Numbered from the stretch's first letter, positions 44,880-56,140 are shown. The stretch is DNA of 64,000 nt from Clavaria fumosa (GCA_951802425.1 OX637802.1:2108001-2172000); one strand, 5' to 3'. The notes: generated by a model not told the origin, from the letters alone. Numbers and translations: made by a program.

Positions 44880-45985
44880 CGCCGTTTGCCCTTGCAGGAA
44901 GATTAGAGCGAGCAGATGGGGCGGTCTGTCGATAGGTACGCCGTCTTTACTTTGCGCAATTGCTCACTTCTGTTTCTTTTCCGAGAAAAAGACTGTCACT
45001 ATGAGATGAGAGAGGCGATATGCCCGCCGTTTGGATTGCATTCGAGTCTCAAAGAAGGCTCAGGGCATCCTTCTCTCAAGGCTCAATTTGCTACGAGCAG
45101 GGAGGCGTATGCATGCCGTCGAGATCAAATGCACACCTTGATGCAGGTGTGCTTTGTCTTGCCCTTGCAGGAAGATTAGAGCGAGCAGATGGGGCGGTCT
45201 GTCGATAGGTACGCCATCTTTACTTCGCGCAATTGCTCACTTCTGTTTCTTTTCCGAGAAAAAGACTGTCACTACGAGATGAGAGAGGCAATATGCCCGC
45301 TGTTTGGATTGCATTCGAGTCTCAAAGAAGGCTCGGGGCATCCTTCTCTCAAGGCTCAATTTGCTACGAGCAGGGAGGCGTATGCACGCCGTCGAGATCA
45401 AATGCACACCTTGATGCAGGTGTGCTTTGTCTTGCCCTTGCAGGAAGATTAGAGCGAGCAGATGGGGCGGTCTGTCGATAGGTATGCCGTCTTTACTTCG
45501 CGCAATTGCTCACTTCTGTTTCTTTTCCGAGAAAAAGACTGTCGCTACGAGACGAGAGAGGCAATATGCCCGCCGTTTGGATTGCATTCGAGTCTCAAAG
45601 AAGGCTCGAGGCATCCTTCTCTCAACGCTCGATTTGCTATGAGCAGGGAGGCGTATGCATGCCGTCGAGATCAAATGCACACCTTGATGCAGGTGTGCTT
45701 TGTCTTGCCCTTGCAGGAAGATTAGAGCGAGCAGATGGGGCGGTCTGTCGATAGGTACGCCGTCTTTACTTCGCGCAATTGCTCACTTCTGTTTCTTTTC
45801 CGAGAAAAAGACTGTCGCTACGAGATGAGAGAGGCAATATGCCCATCGTTTGGATTGCATTTGAGTCTCAAAGAAGGCTCGAGGCATCCTTCTCTCAAGG
45901 CTCGATTTGCTACAAGCAGCCTGAGGGAGGCATATGCACGCCGTCGAGATCAAATGCAAACCCTGATGCCGGTTTGCTTTGTCTC
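44880..45985. repeat. 273-bp tandem repeat, four copies
   Basis: Copies begin near 44,893, 45,166, 45,439 and 45,712, each with AGATGGGGCGGTCTGTCGAT and an 87-codon open frame. The unit is 91 codons long, so the same frame recurs, but each copy ends in a stop. The last copy has a small insertion and diverges after 45,960. Tandem duplication rather than a gene is the simpler reading. Confidence 0.85.
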
Positions 45986-46396
45986 ACCCTTGGTCGGACA
46001 ATTTTGGAGCAGTCCAGTACCTCTGTGCTCTCTGAGCAGGTGGGTTTACTTGGTTGCACCGTAGGTTTAAGAGTTTTAATGAGTTCTGCCCAGTTTCTAT
46101 TTCGCCGTTTTTGTTTTGATTGATTGTTATAAGAGGCTAGCGAGGGACCGAACTGGCCACTCGGTCTCTCGCACCGGCCCTACATTTGGTTCCTTTTTAC
46201 AAGATTTCTTAGCGTACAGTTGAGTAGAGTTGAGTAGAGCAGAGCCGCACCGATACCACTTTGAGACCTTAGAGCTAAAGGGGAAACCTTGTCAGTTCGC
46301 TATAAGTCACGTGACCACAGAGTTGACTTAGCCCGCCGGCGTGTCTTGTTCCCTCTGCCGAGCCCAGCGTGGAAGACACCGTTTCACTTCTCCAAG

Positions 46397-47888
46397 ATGC
46401 CAGCTAAAAATCTTGTGCATGCCCTCGTTTGCCGTATTAGAAAATTCTCTGCTCACAACCTTCGACACGCAGCGTTGTTATATGTGCCTTGCTACTCTCC
46501 GCCCAATGACTACCTGCGACTACTGCCCATGTGCTCTATGCCCAAATTGCATCGATATTGGCGCAGCGCCTCCTGCTCAAAACGTAGTGTTTTTATGTCT
46601 CCATTGCCATGAGCAAGCGTTCAAATCTGACCCCTACACGGTGAGCGATCTGCTCTAGTGTTTCTTCTCCCTCAAATCTGTGAAAAATGCAAGGGTTTTT
46701 ATATTCGAAGCAATACGAGCCTCCTAGAGATCGCTGGCAAACTAAATGCTGCTGCCTTACGCCCCTTGGAAGCATCCCCTTTGAAGGTCACTGGAAATTT
46801 CCAGATGACTGCACATTCACAGGTAATCTATGAAGGTACAACAATCCTACACCTCTTGTCGGAAGGAATCAATGCAAGTGGGTCTCCTGCAAGGATCATG
46901 GCCGAGCATTTATCTGCGGCCCTGGGTCCCGAAGACTTTCTTTTCGAAGAGATAAGGTTTAACCTCTCAACTCCTGCCCTGGTTTGCTCCCATGGGCATC
47001 GGCTAAGAGAGATCGTCAAGGGAGCCACCGAATAGTGAGTTTGTTGATTTACTTTGATCTCTTTGTGAAGGAGCAACTTTGCAGCAAGCACCATAAACGT
47101 TGTATCATATTCATCACCAACCACTTTCAAAACGACAATGGTGTATTGATGGCCTCTCATTCGAGCAAAACAGTCAAGGAAGTGAGCAACTGCTTTTCTT
47201 GTTTTGTTTTGCCCAATATCCAACCTCTGTATAGTTGATGCAATCGCTCCTTCCTACCTCTGTATTCCCCTTAAAAATGGATGTCACGTTGTGGATGCTC
47301 TCTTCAAATTGCCTTGTCGATGAACCTCGAAGTTATGAGGATCTTGTGGACAGTTTTAACCGGTATATTTAACTTGTGCCTGTAGTTTTAACTCTCATTC
47401 TCTATCCTAGCCTCTATCTTTCTCACCTCATTGCCTTCACTGCCAAGGAATTACAACCTTCCCTTGTATCGTTGCTTGTCCTTGCCTATGCCCAACATGT
47501 CCTCATCGAAGGCTTCCCTTTTGCCGATTTCGAGAGACGATTTCTTCCCAGCATTTCTTCAATTCATCGGCACACTGGCATTGTCCACATATTCCGGGAC
47601 CAAAGCAAACTACAAAGTCTCCGGTACATTTGGACGCACCGGAACATCTACCCATGGGGTCATCCTCTGCCTGTGCAATGCGATAAGTGTGGGCGTATCC
47701 GCCCCTGGATATCGGTAAACGGCCGCGATTCATCTTGCTTGTTTGCTTGTCGTGGCTGCCCAAAAAAGCTGAAGTTTCCACCTCCAGAGTCTGTGAAATG
47801 GGTAGGCAGTGAAGTTGCAGGCGGTCGGTGGATGGTAATAGAGCAGGAAAAATATCTGAGGGATGGTCTGATTTATACCAAAGAATAA
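46397..47888 (+). CDS. Gene A: PHD-like zinc finger plus caspase/CHAT-like and Cys-cluster domains (413 aa, 6 exons)
   Basis: Exons: 46,397-46,426; 46,473-46,640; 46,694-47,034; 47,085-47,181; 47,235-47,362; 47,411-47,888, all in phase. It is paralogous to gene B at 51.3-52.9 kb, and introns fall at matching points, such as just before the first zinc-finger Cys. The N-terminus is only ten residues long. Then comes a PHD-like finger (CYMCLATLRPMTTCDYC, CPNCIDI, FLCLHCH). A middle region has FITNHFQNDNG and MLSSNCLVDE, at the spots where the paralogue has FLRTHSNPDNG and LLVCGG. The C-terminal part has RPW-type wording (YPWGHPLPVQCDKCG) with a C-x2-C...C-x2-C cluster. The His/Cys pair in beta-strand-like contexts suggests a caspase/CHAT-like fold; this is inference. 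I know this family as recurrent hypothetical proteins of mushrooms. No stop codons interrupt it. Confidence 0.72.
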
Positions 47889-48575
47889 GCTATATTAGAG
47901 CTTTAGAATACAAATCTTGACCTCTGTTACAGAAGCTATATAGTTCTGTTGTCTGTAAGAGGAAGATTTTGTCTTGTAGGCGCTTCTTCGTTCGAGAACA
48001 CCGCTACAGGCGGACTAGCTCTGTCGCAGCGTCATACTGTGAGTCTGCATAAGCACAGTTTCTTCTATAATTCTTTACAGTTTCTTTCTGTCTCTTTAAC
48101 ACCAAACGCATCTCTTGGCCAATATCCCGCTGCGGGTAAGACGTATCGCCCTGCTTGAAATGCACGACATGTACATCTTGACCGTCCTGCTCCAGGTCCT
48201 GCTCCAGCCATAGGCGACATCCATGCAGCATCTCCAATTCTCCTTTGAAGAAGGGTGGGCTCCTTGGAGAGATTGAGAATAAAAATGGTGTGGAGCCGAG
48301 CCGGCCGTTTCGACGTTTGTATGCTGCATGGGTTTGAAGTTGCCGTTGCTGCCGGAATAGTCAAGCCAACAAAAGGCAGACGAACCCGAGACGCATACCG
48401 GCAAAATACAGACGAACCGGAGACACATACTGGCTAATGTACGTAGCTTCTGCGCTCCCCAGGCTGTATTGCGCTCCAAGTCATTCTGGGACAAGGCGTG
48501 GTGGGCTGCACAAACTAAGTAGATAACTGGGAGACACCCTGTTCACCACACTCCCTACAACTTGTAAATCAAAAA
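47889..48575. other. Intergenic, no gene recognised
   Basis: No domain in any frame. It serves as the region between gene A and the TET/JBP gene, which run in the same direction. Confidence 0.4.
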
Positions 48576-50137
48576 ATGAATTTGGTGCTTTGGGCATGTA
48601 TGTGTCACGACAGTGATTTGTTTTCAGGATTTACAGACCTGGTCCTGGGTCGTTGTAATCTTAATTTTGCTAGTACGGCGGTTATTGTGGCACAAATTCG
48701 TCCTTGTTTTTCTACCTCTGTGAATGAAACAACGAAAGAGACAGAAGACACAACACGAAAAATCTGTAGCTTGTTCAACTCCTTTTGGACCTCTTTCCCT
48801 GAAGGATTCAATGTGGGCCCGCCTCCGAGGTGTTTTGCAAACGTTTTGCTGAGATCCCGCCGAAAACTCCAAGAAAAAACAGTAAGTTCACCTTTCATTC
48901 TAGATCGAGTTTTAATGCTTTCCTGCTAGACTTAAGATTTGGTCAGAACTTGAAACTCTGACAGCTGCTTCAGATTCAAGGGACACTAGCTCTCTTAGCG
49001 ACGCTGACTTCCAAAGGGTCGCGCTTACTGTAGCGTATGCATTGATGAATCCCCGTAAGGATCATTTACACTTGCAAATTGATCAATTGCCTTATGTCCA
49101 CACACAGTTCAGACAGACTGGGACGTTGAGCGGTTTGTAGATAAAATCAAGGCTGTTAAGATGGCTGGAAGCTATGACTCAAGAATACAGGAAGAGGTGG
49201 TTCGTTTGAAGGAAAAATTCGGACTATTTGTCAACCCCAGGCGTATTGAAGAGCCTGCGACTATTGTTGACAAATTTGGTCGAATTCTAATATGGCATCT
49301 TCCTGGTATTCTTTCCAAGTCTCATTTGGTGATTGCATTTTGGCTTTAGTTTCTTAAGTCCTCGAAGAAGACTGACGGTAGAAAATCCACAGGCCAAATA
49401 CAATGAAGCTTCTGCAGCAATCAAGGACTACTTGGTAACCCAGGCATCTAGCGGTGAAAAGTCTTGGAGGTTGACTGGATTTCACCCCCCTGCTAACACT
49501 GTATTTGGGGCTGGTTCTCTGAACTTTTCTCCAGGTTGGTTTATGAGGCTCAGAGATGTAAGCAAACACAGTTGCACAAATGGACGGAGTCCTCACAACC
49601 CCACAGCAACCGCACGAGAAGCTCAGGATGTCGGCCATCCTACAAAGCGCACAGGGCGGCTCATTCTTGACTGCAATCTCAAATTCTGAACTTATCTGCA
49701 ACAGCGTTGCAGCGCTGATAACCCCAGAGCTATATGACTTAGGACTGTCTGCAATCCAGAAGGTGAAGGAGGGTGTTGAGATGGCAAACAACTACAAAAA
49801 CGTTGAGTTGTAGCCCTCTGTTTACACGGCAATGCAGGTCATTGTGAATCGAGTGACGCCTCCTCATCGGGATGAAGGTGGCTGCCTGACGCATTACGAT
49901 CTCCTTGTCAGCGCAGGTACACATACAGGCGCGACATTCGATATCCCAGAGCTTGGAATTACTCTTGCTTATTCTCCTGGCACCATAGTCTCGCTCTGCG
50001 GGAGGATCTTCTTCCACCAAGTGCTTCGATGGGAGGGAGAGAGAATATGTGTCGCACATTTCATTAAAGACAATGTCCACGAAAGGTTGCAGCTACCTCG
50101 GCCTACATGGCCTAAACAGTCAGACTATTTTGCGTAA
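48576..50137 (+). pseudogene. TET/JBP-family dioxygenase, 5 exons, one in-frame TAG (441 aa)
   Basis: Exons: 48,576-48,881; 48,937-49,054; 49,108-49,328; 49,393-49,557; 49,622-50,137, all in phase. The catalytic domain reads FGRILIWHLPGIL and LNFSPGWFMR. It then shows VNRVTPPHRDEGG (HxD iron ligands), YDLLVSAGTHTGATFDIP, YSPGTIVSLCGRIFFHQV (distal His) and WEGERICVAHF (Arg for 2-oxoglutarate). TET/JBP enzymes oxidise 5-methylcytosine in DNA. In basidiomycetes they are expanded and linked to KDZ transposons, as here. A TAG at 49,811, 36 bp before the HxD codons, replaces an expected Trp (TGG). This one is not a CpG change. Unless a sequencing error, the copy is a near-intact pseudogene. The true start may lie elsewhere, as the first exon has no known domain. 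Confidence 0.83.
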
Positions 50138-50257
50138 CACTTTTTTCTAGTCTGCGCATTGTCAGAATTCACAATTGATCTATATGTATTTTATCTAATG
50201 AGGAAGCGCCGGCTGCAGAACCCTTGCTTGTCCACGCAAAGAATGATGTAAAACATT

Positions 50258-51229
50258 AGGAGAGATCGCAGTAGCGATTTCGACCTGTTTTCGGCTTGTT
50301 TTCAACTTGTTTTCAAATCTGGTTTTCAATCCTGTTTTCGCAGCTTGTCCCGAAACTCATTTTCAGCTTCGAGCTGTTTTCACTGGCCTGCCACGCCATG
50401 TCGGACTGTGAAAATTACAAGCGGTACACTCAAAATGGCTGAACCAATGGTCGAAACGGTACAGTAGTAATCGTTCTAATTCCTTGCTTCGTTAATGGGG
50501 GCTCCTCTTCAGCCTTGGCCCGCTCCCTTGCTACCCTACCTTTCCCTCTCGCGAGATTCACCTCTCTCCAGCACAACTCCGCCTCCTTGACCAGGACACC
50601 AGCGGCATCATACGTATCGAGAACACTTCTGATGAAAAGACTTCTTCGACTTTGTCTGGTTCTGTTGAAGTCAAGACCTTCCATATGCATCATACGTATC
50701 GAGAACACTTCTGATGAAAAGACTTCTTTGACTTTGTCCAGTTCCGTTGAAGTCAAGACCTTCCATATGCCTAGTAAGAAATGCTCGACTGCTGAGAGAT
50801 TGTGCAAGACCAAAATGGAATGAGATGCCATCTCATGCATGTGTAAGAGATGATGGAGATATGCACACGAATAGGGTGGGAGTGACAGGCCCGCCGTCGC
50901 GTCCATCTCGTCCAGCGAGCTGTGCAGGATTCGGGTCGGCGGTGCCATCGGTGAACACACAATGTATTTGCAGACTGGTCGATCCCCGCTCGAGCCCGAT
51001 GAAAGACCATCAAGGAAGCCGTCAGTTGCCTGCTGTCGTTCCGTGCGACGAGGCATAGAGATGGCCAGCGGAGTATGAAGTCCTTCGGCAGACCGAGCAC
51101 GAAAACAAGTTTCACAGTGGGGTTGTCAGAGTCGAAAACGGTTTTCATTCCAAAACAGCGCTGAATTACAATTTGAAAACAAGTTGAAAACAGGTCGAAA
51201 ACAGGTCGAATTCACTACTGTGATCTCCT
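50258..51229. mobile_element. ~970-bp element with long terminal inverted repeats
   Basis: The left end AGGAGAGATCGCAGTAGCGA and the right end (inverted) AGGAGATCACAGTAGTGA both continue into TTCGACCTGTTTTCG and CAACTTGTTTTCAAAT, giving TIRs of about 60 bp. It lies between the TET/JBP gene and gene B and contains the orphan frame below. No clear TSD was found. Confidence 0.55.
50430..51056 (-). CDS. Orphan ORF with an internal 82-bp duplication (208 aa)
   Basis: Open from 51,056 to 50,430. It contains RQQATDGFLDGLSSGSSGDRP, HNLSAVEHFLLGIWKVL and CWREVNLARGKGRVARERAK. Two 82-bp copies (50,607-50,688 and 50,689-50,770) repeat the stretch around KVKEVFSSEVFSIRMMHMEG. Because 82 is not a multiple of three, the second copy is read in another frame, so one copy is likely an error-type duplication. 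I recognise the wording loosely from mushroom hypothetical proteins but no domain. It may be cargo or a broken gene. Confidence 0.4.
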   Translation of the reverse strand: MPRRTERQQATDGFLDGLSSGSSGDRPVCKYIVCSPMAPPTRILHSSLDEMDATAGLSLPPYSCAYLHHLLHMHEMASHSILVLHNLSAVEHFLLGIWKVLTSTELDKVKEVFSSEVFSIRMMHMEGLDFNRTRQSRRSLFIRSVLDTYDAAGVLVKEAELCWREVNLARGKGRVARERAKAEEEPPLTKQGIRTITTVPFRPLVQPF

Positions 51230-51282
51230 GTATTGTGCTACAGCCATTTGCGAAATTATCAGCGCTGTCCTTCTCATCTTTG

Positions 51283-52900
51283 TCATGTGTGTTGTTTGCC
51301 CCACCAGACATCCGCCTTCCATCCAGATGGCTTCTTCCTGTCACCAAACTGACAGTCCGAGGGAATAACAGAAACCGCACAACAATTTTTGCCGCTGCAA
51401 GAAATTTTGATGCGGTCTTGATCGTACGAAACTCTTGCAGATGAGAGAAGACCGCAGTAGCAGCATTGGTGGCCAATTTGAATTCCTTCGGGCCTCAATT
51501 GAGAATGGAACCAGGTCCATTTCTGACCAATAGATGATGAGAGATGCACAACAGAGGTGTGGGCACCTAGGCCTTCCTCTTCTGTCAAAAGCTTTGGAAG
51601 GATATGGTGAATAGAGAAATGTTCGACAAAGATTTTCATGGAAAGCTTCATCAACAAAGATGATGTCTGGATTGGGAAAAGTGTTGTGCTGCCGAAACCG
51701 ATAATGTCGTGAAAAATTCCCCTGGATATGGTGAGACAGATACCTTGACATATACAGGAAACACATACTCTTGGGCAAAATCCTGTAACACCTTCCGGGA
51801 GTTCATATGAGCGTAGACGCCGCCGCATACAAGTAAGTAAAGCAGCGAATGCGTTGACTTTGCAAGTGCCCTGAGTTCATCGCCAAAAATGACAGATAGG
51901 AACTAAAACGCGAGTCAGTGTTCATCTGAGTATTCAAGAAAGGAAGCCGACATCATTGATTGTTAAACCAAATCCCTGCTGGATGTGAATGTCGCCATTG
52001 TCGGGATTACTGTGTGTGCGAAGGAATACAAGAAGGCGGGTACAGCCCGCACTGATGTACAATTGAGATGGCTTAATGATACTGTTAGGAATAGAAAGAG
52101 TACCTTCGTATAGAGATCGCGATTTCGTCCATGAGACAGCGGTGACGTTCCACGGCAGTGATATTGCCAGGGTCGATGGTAAAAGGAACATGAATGTAAC
52201 AGAGTTCACGATCGCCTTGACCGGACGATTTGAAGTAGGCATCCAAGTAGTGATGGACAATCGGAGCAGGATCCCCCTTTTCGCCAAGCGAAGCAAGATG
52301 GAGATTGATAATGAAAACAGATGAGTCGTCAAAATGTGGAAAATTTCCGCGAACAGTTGAGTTCTTCAGCTTGGCAATGCCATTGCATGGATTGAAATCC
52401 TCCCCATTGAGCTTGAGCCCCTACAAAAAGCCGAGGAATGATAGGGATGTCACGACGTGAGGGGATGTTACGCACAGTGTATGGAGCGGCTGGCCGACAC
52501 TCAACGCCTGCTTTCCTAGCTTTTGATGAATGCCAATCTCTTCCCAAGTGGCAGCTAGGACAGATAAATTGGTATTCAGGCTTCAAAAACTCCACGTCGG
52601 AGATGGGTAGAGTGACGCAAGCACAAGTTGAACGTGGGCACTGATCACATTCTTTGAGATCACCCCCTTCACCACATACACAGCACCACTGGTAACATAA
52701 TTAGTCAAGGCTATAATGTGAGATAATTGAAGAAACCTAACGTTATCATGGGCTGCTTCTTGATGGGACACAGGTTTGGTCGACGTGCTCTTCGCCAACG
52801 GGACCTTTGGACCAGCGATGCGAAATGTCCTCCCTTTGAGAACAATGCGAACCGAGGGTGATCCTGTGGACGTTTTCGCGGTTTGTTTTGTTCGGGCCAT
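51283..52900 (-). CDS. Gene B: histone H3 tail mimic, PHD finger, caspase/CHAT-like and Cys-cluster domains (453 aa, 6 exons)
   Basis: Exons: 52,900-52,742; 52,688-52,425; 52,369-52,104; 52,051-51,952; 51,902-51,769; 51,721-51,283, in frame throughout with no internal stop. Residues 2-13 are ARTKQTAKTSTG, against ARTKQTARKSTG in histone H3: the first seven residues, including K4, are identical, while K9 is replaced. After a ~40-residue basic linker comes a PHD finger (residues ~54-100): WCCVCGEGGDLKECDQCPR, then C-A-C and FICPSCH. This is the GEGGDL..CD.CPR type seen in readers of the unmodified H3 tail. The rest parallels gene A: LLVFLRTHSNPDNGDIHI, YLLVCGGVY (possible caspase/CHAT-like His and Cys) and a C-terminal cluster HQCCYCG...CSGKNCC. 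The ATG chosen is the one that exposes the tail. The tail may be bound by the protein's own finger or by other H3 readers; this is inference. Confidence 0.8.
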
Positions 52901-53038
52901 AGGAAGTTGATGAAATTAGGCACGGGTGAGACTGACTCGCGACGCGTAGACACGAAACGCACGAAACGCGCAAAACACACGGCGTGAGCGAGACCGCACG
53001 TGATGCTTATGTAAGGTTGGTGTCTGCCGTCCTCGCTT

Positions 53039-53073
53039 CCTTCCTTCCTTCCTTCCTTCCTTCCTTCCTTCTG
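53039..53073. repeat. (TTCC)n microsatellite
   Basis: About eight TTCC units upstream of gene B. Confidence 0.95.
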
Positions 53074-53195
53074 TGAGGCCCACGTCTTCGCCTCGGGTCC
53101 CTGAACAAATGAAAGCACTGGTCACTGCAAGCCCCAACAGCAAGAATGTATTCCTAAATTGCTGACAGGGACTTGACTTCTATATCTTGCAACAG

Positions 53196-53795
53196 ACCCG
53201 CTGACGAACGCGTCCCTGCAGCCAATCACCCTTGTCAACGGCAAAACCGTCGCTAGGGGCGAAGGCAACCACGTCAGCGTCGAGTTCAACCTGCTCTACC
53301 ACATACGTTTTCCTTACCTCCTCCGAAACAAACAGGAGAAGAGCTGATGGCGTTGAACATAGTGGCATGTCACGGTCTCGACTGCCGACGAGAAGTGGAC
53401 CGAGCTGGCCCTTGAGCGCGCGTTCAATAGCAGGCCGGCTGACCAGGTAAGCTTCCCCCCGTTTCCTCTCTCCATTCGTGACTGACCCGTCCGGATAGCT
53501 CACGATGCAAGACTTTGGCGCCCGCCTGCGGAAGGCCTTCCAAGAGGTCAACTCCGACCCGAAGCAGCGCACCTTCAAAGTGTGAGTGAGGGCGCGTGCG
53601 CGCTGCGCCCTCCCGTCTTTGTCGCTGTGCTGCGCAGAACTGACCTGCAGCGTATAGCATGAAGCGCGGCATGGACAGCCGCGGATGAGGGCGATGGCGA
53701 ACCCAGCGAGGCAGTACCACGCGGGGGGGACGCCGCCTGTGCTTCTTCGCACTGTTAAGATGCTTGGCATTGAGCAGGGCAGACGGTGAGGTGTT
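53196..53795 (+). pseudogene. Fragment of a Ppo-type fatty-acid oxygenase (linoleate diol synthase-like)
   Basis: Exon pieces read KTVARGEGNHVSVEFNLLY, WHVTVSTADEKWTELALERA (53,363-53,446), then a normal intron (53,447-53,498), LTMQDFGARLRKAFQEVN (53,499-53,581) and GGTPPVLLRTVKMLGIEQGRR. This is the haem-peroxidase domain of psi-producing oxygenases, including the NHVSVEFNLLYRWH motif, here with Trp-His after a broken splice donor. The last piece is out of frame after a TGA. Both ends are missing, and the C-terminal side runs into satellite DNA. It is the only recognisable ordinary metabolic gene in the window and is probably host debris picked up by rearrangement. Confidence 0.7.
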
Positions 53796-54039
53796 TGTAC
53801 GGTGCGTTTTTGTTGGCCCCTTTCCTCGTGTGCATTTTTTTGTAGATGGTGTGTTCATTGGTTGGGTCATTTTTCGAGGAGGGTCCCTGCTCACTGTGTG
53901 CTAACCGTGCCGCAATTGATGGATTTCACCATGTGAGTAATCCGCCAAAGCCTCCCTGCTTGTTGTGCGCTGCAATCCCTTGTCCTCCGACACGTAGTGA
54001 TGTAGTGTGGTGGGGCCAGGCGGCAATGCCTTGCCTTGT

Positions 54040-56140
54040 ACCGCATTTACAAGCCCTATCCATGTCGATGTGGACAAGGTTTGGTGAGGCGGCGATGCCT
54101 CACCCTCATACTCTCGTTTGCAGGCCTCGTCCACAGTGATGTGGATGCGGTGTGGTTAGGCGGCGATGCCTTGCCTTGTACTTTTTATCCAAGCCTATCC
54201 ATGTCAATGTGGACAAGGTTTGGTGAGGCGGCAATGCCTCACCCTCGTTTGCAGGCCTCGTCCACAGTGATGTGGATGTGGTGCGGTTAGGCGGCGATGC
54301 CTTGCCTTGTACTGTATATCCAAGCCTATCCATGTCGATGTGGACAAGGTTTGGTGAGGCGGCGATGCCTCACCCTCGTTTGCAGGCCTCGTCCACAGTG
54401 ATGTGGATGTGGTGCGGTTAGGCGGCGATGCCTTGCCTTGTACTGTATATCCAAGCCCTATCCACGTCGATGTGGATGAGGTTCAGTGAGGTGGTGATGC
54501 CTTGCTCTCATATCGTATATCCAAGCCCTATCCATGTCGATGTGGACAAGGTTTGGTGAGGCGGTGATGCCTCACCCTCATACTCTCGTTTGCAGGCCTC
54601 ATCCACGATGATGTGGATGTGGTGTGGTTAGGCAGCGATGCCTTGCCTTGTACTGTATATCCAAGCCTATCCATGTCGATGTGGACAAGGTTTGGTGAGG
54701 TGGCGATGCCTCACCCTCATACTTGTTTGCAGGCCTCGTCCATGGTGATGTGGATGTGGTGCGGTTAGGCGGCGATGCCTTGCCTTGTACTGTATATCCA
54801 AGCCTATCCATGTCAATGTGGACAAGGTTTGGTGAGGCGGCGATGCCTCACCCTCATACTCTCGTTTGCAGGCCTCGTCCACGGTGATGTGGATGTGGTG
54901 CGGTTAGGCGGCGATGCCTTGCCTTGTACTGTATATCCAAGCCCTATCCACGTCGATGTGGATGAGGTTCAGTGAGGCGGTGATGCCTTGCTCTCGTATC
55001 ATATATCCAAGCCCTATCCATGTCGATGTGGACAAGGTTTGGTGAGGCGGCGATGCCTCACCCTCATACTCTCGTTTGCAGGCCTCGTCCACGGTGATGT
55101 GGATGTGGTGTGGTTAGGCGGCGATGCCTTGCCTTGTACTGTATATCCAAGCCCTATCCACGTCGATGTGGATGAGGTTCAGTGAGGCGGTGATGCCTTG
55201 CTCTCGTATCATATATCCAAGCCCTATCCATGTCGATGTGGACAAGGTTTGGTGAGGCGGCGATGCCTCACCCTCATACTCTCGTTTGCAGGCCTCGTCC
55301 ACGGTGATGTGGATGTGGTGCGGTTAGGCGGCGATGCCTTGCCTTGTACTGTATATCCAAGCCCTATCCACGTCGATGTGGATGAGGTTCAGTGAGGCGG
55401 TGATGCCTTGCTCTCGTATCATATATCCAAGCCCTATCCATGTCGATGTGGACAAGGTTTGGTGAGGCGGCGATGCCTCACCCTCATACTCTCGTTTGCA
55501 GGCCTCGTCCACGGTGATGTGGATGTGGTGTGGTTAGGCGGCGATGCCTTGCCTTGTACTGTATATCCAAGCCTATCCATGTTGATGTGGACAAGGCTTG
55601 GTGAGGTGGCGATGCCTCACCATCATACTCTCATTTGCAGGCCTCATCCACGGTAATGTGGATGCGGTGTGGCCAGGCGGCGATGCCTTGCCTTGTACTT
55701 TTTATCCAAGCCTATCCACGTTGATGTGGACAAGGTTTGGTGAGGCAGCAATGCCTCACCCTCATACTCGTTTGCAGGCCTCGTCCACGGTGATGTGGAT
55801 GTGGTGCGGTTAGGCGGCGATGCCTTGCCTTGTACTGTATATCCAAGCCCTATCCACGTCGATGTGGATGAGGTTCAGTGAGGCGGTGATGCCTTGCTCT
55901 CGTATCGTATATCCAAGCCCTATCCATGTCAATGTGGACAAGGTTTGGTGAGGCGGCGATGCCTCACCATCATACTCTCATTTGCAGGCTTCGTCCATGG
56001 TAATGTGGATGCGGTGTGGCCAGGCGGTGATGCCTTGCCCTTGTACCATATTTACAAGCCCTATCCATGTTGATGTGGACAAGGTTCGGTGAGGCGGTGC
56101 TGCCTCACCATCATACTCGCATTTGCAGGCCCCATCCGCA
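54040..56140. repeat. Satellite with 210-bp higher-order unit
   Basis: Built from blocks containing TTGGTGAGGCGGCGATGCCT and TTAGGCGGCGATGCCTTGCC with GATGTGGA(C/T) words. From about 54,770 to 55,560 two variants alternate in a 210-bp unit repeated almost perfectly; the edges are degenerate. Repeated 62-codon frames inside are artefacts. Confidence 0.95.

Noticed and set aside
54040..56140. CRISPR-like regular repeats
   Set aside because: The spacers are themselves repeated and the unit is 210 bp in a eukaryotic genome; it is a satellite.
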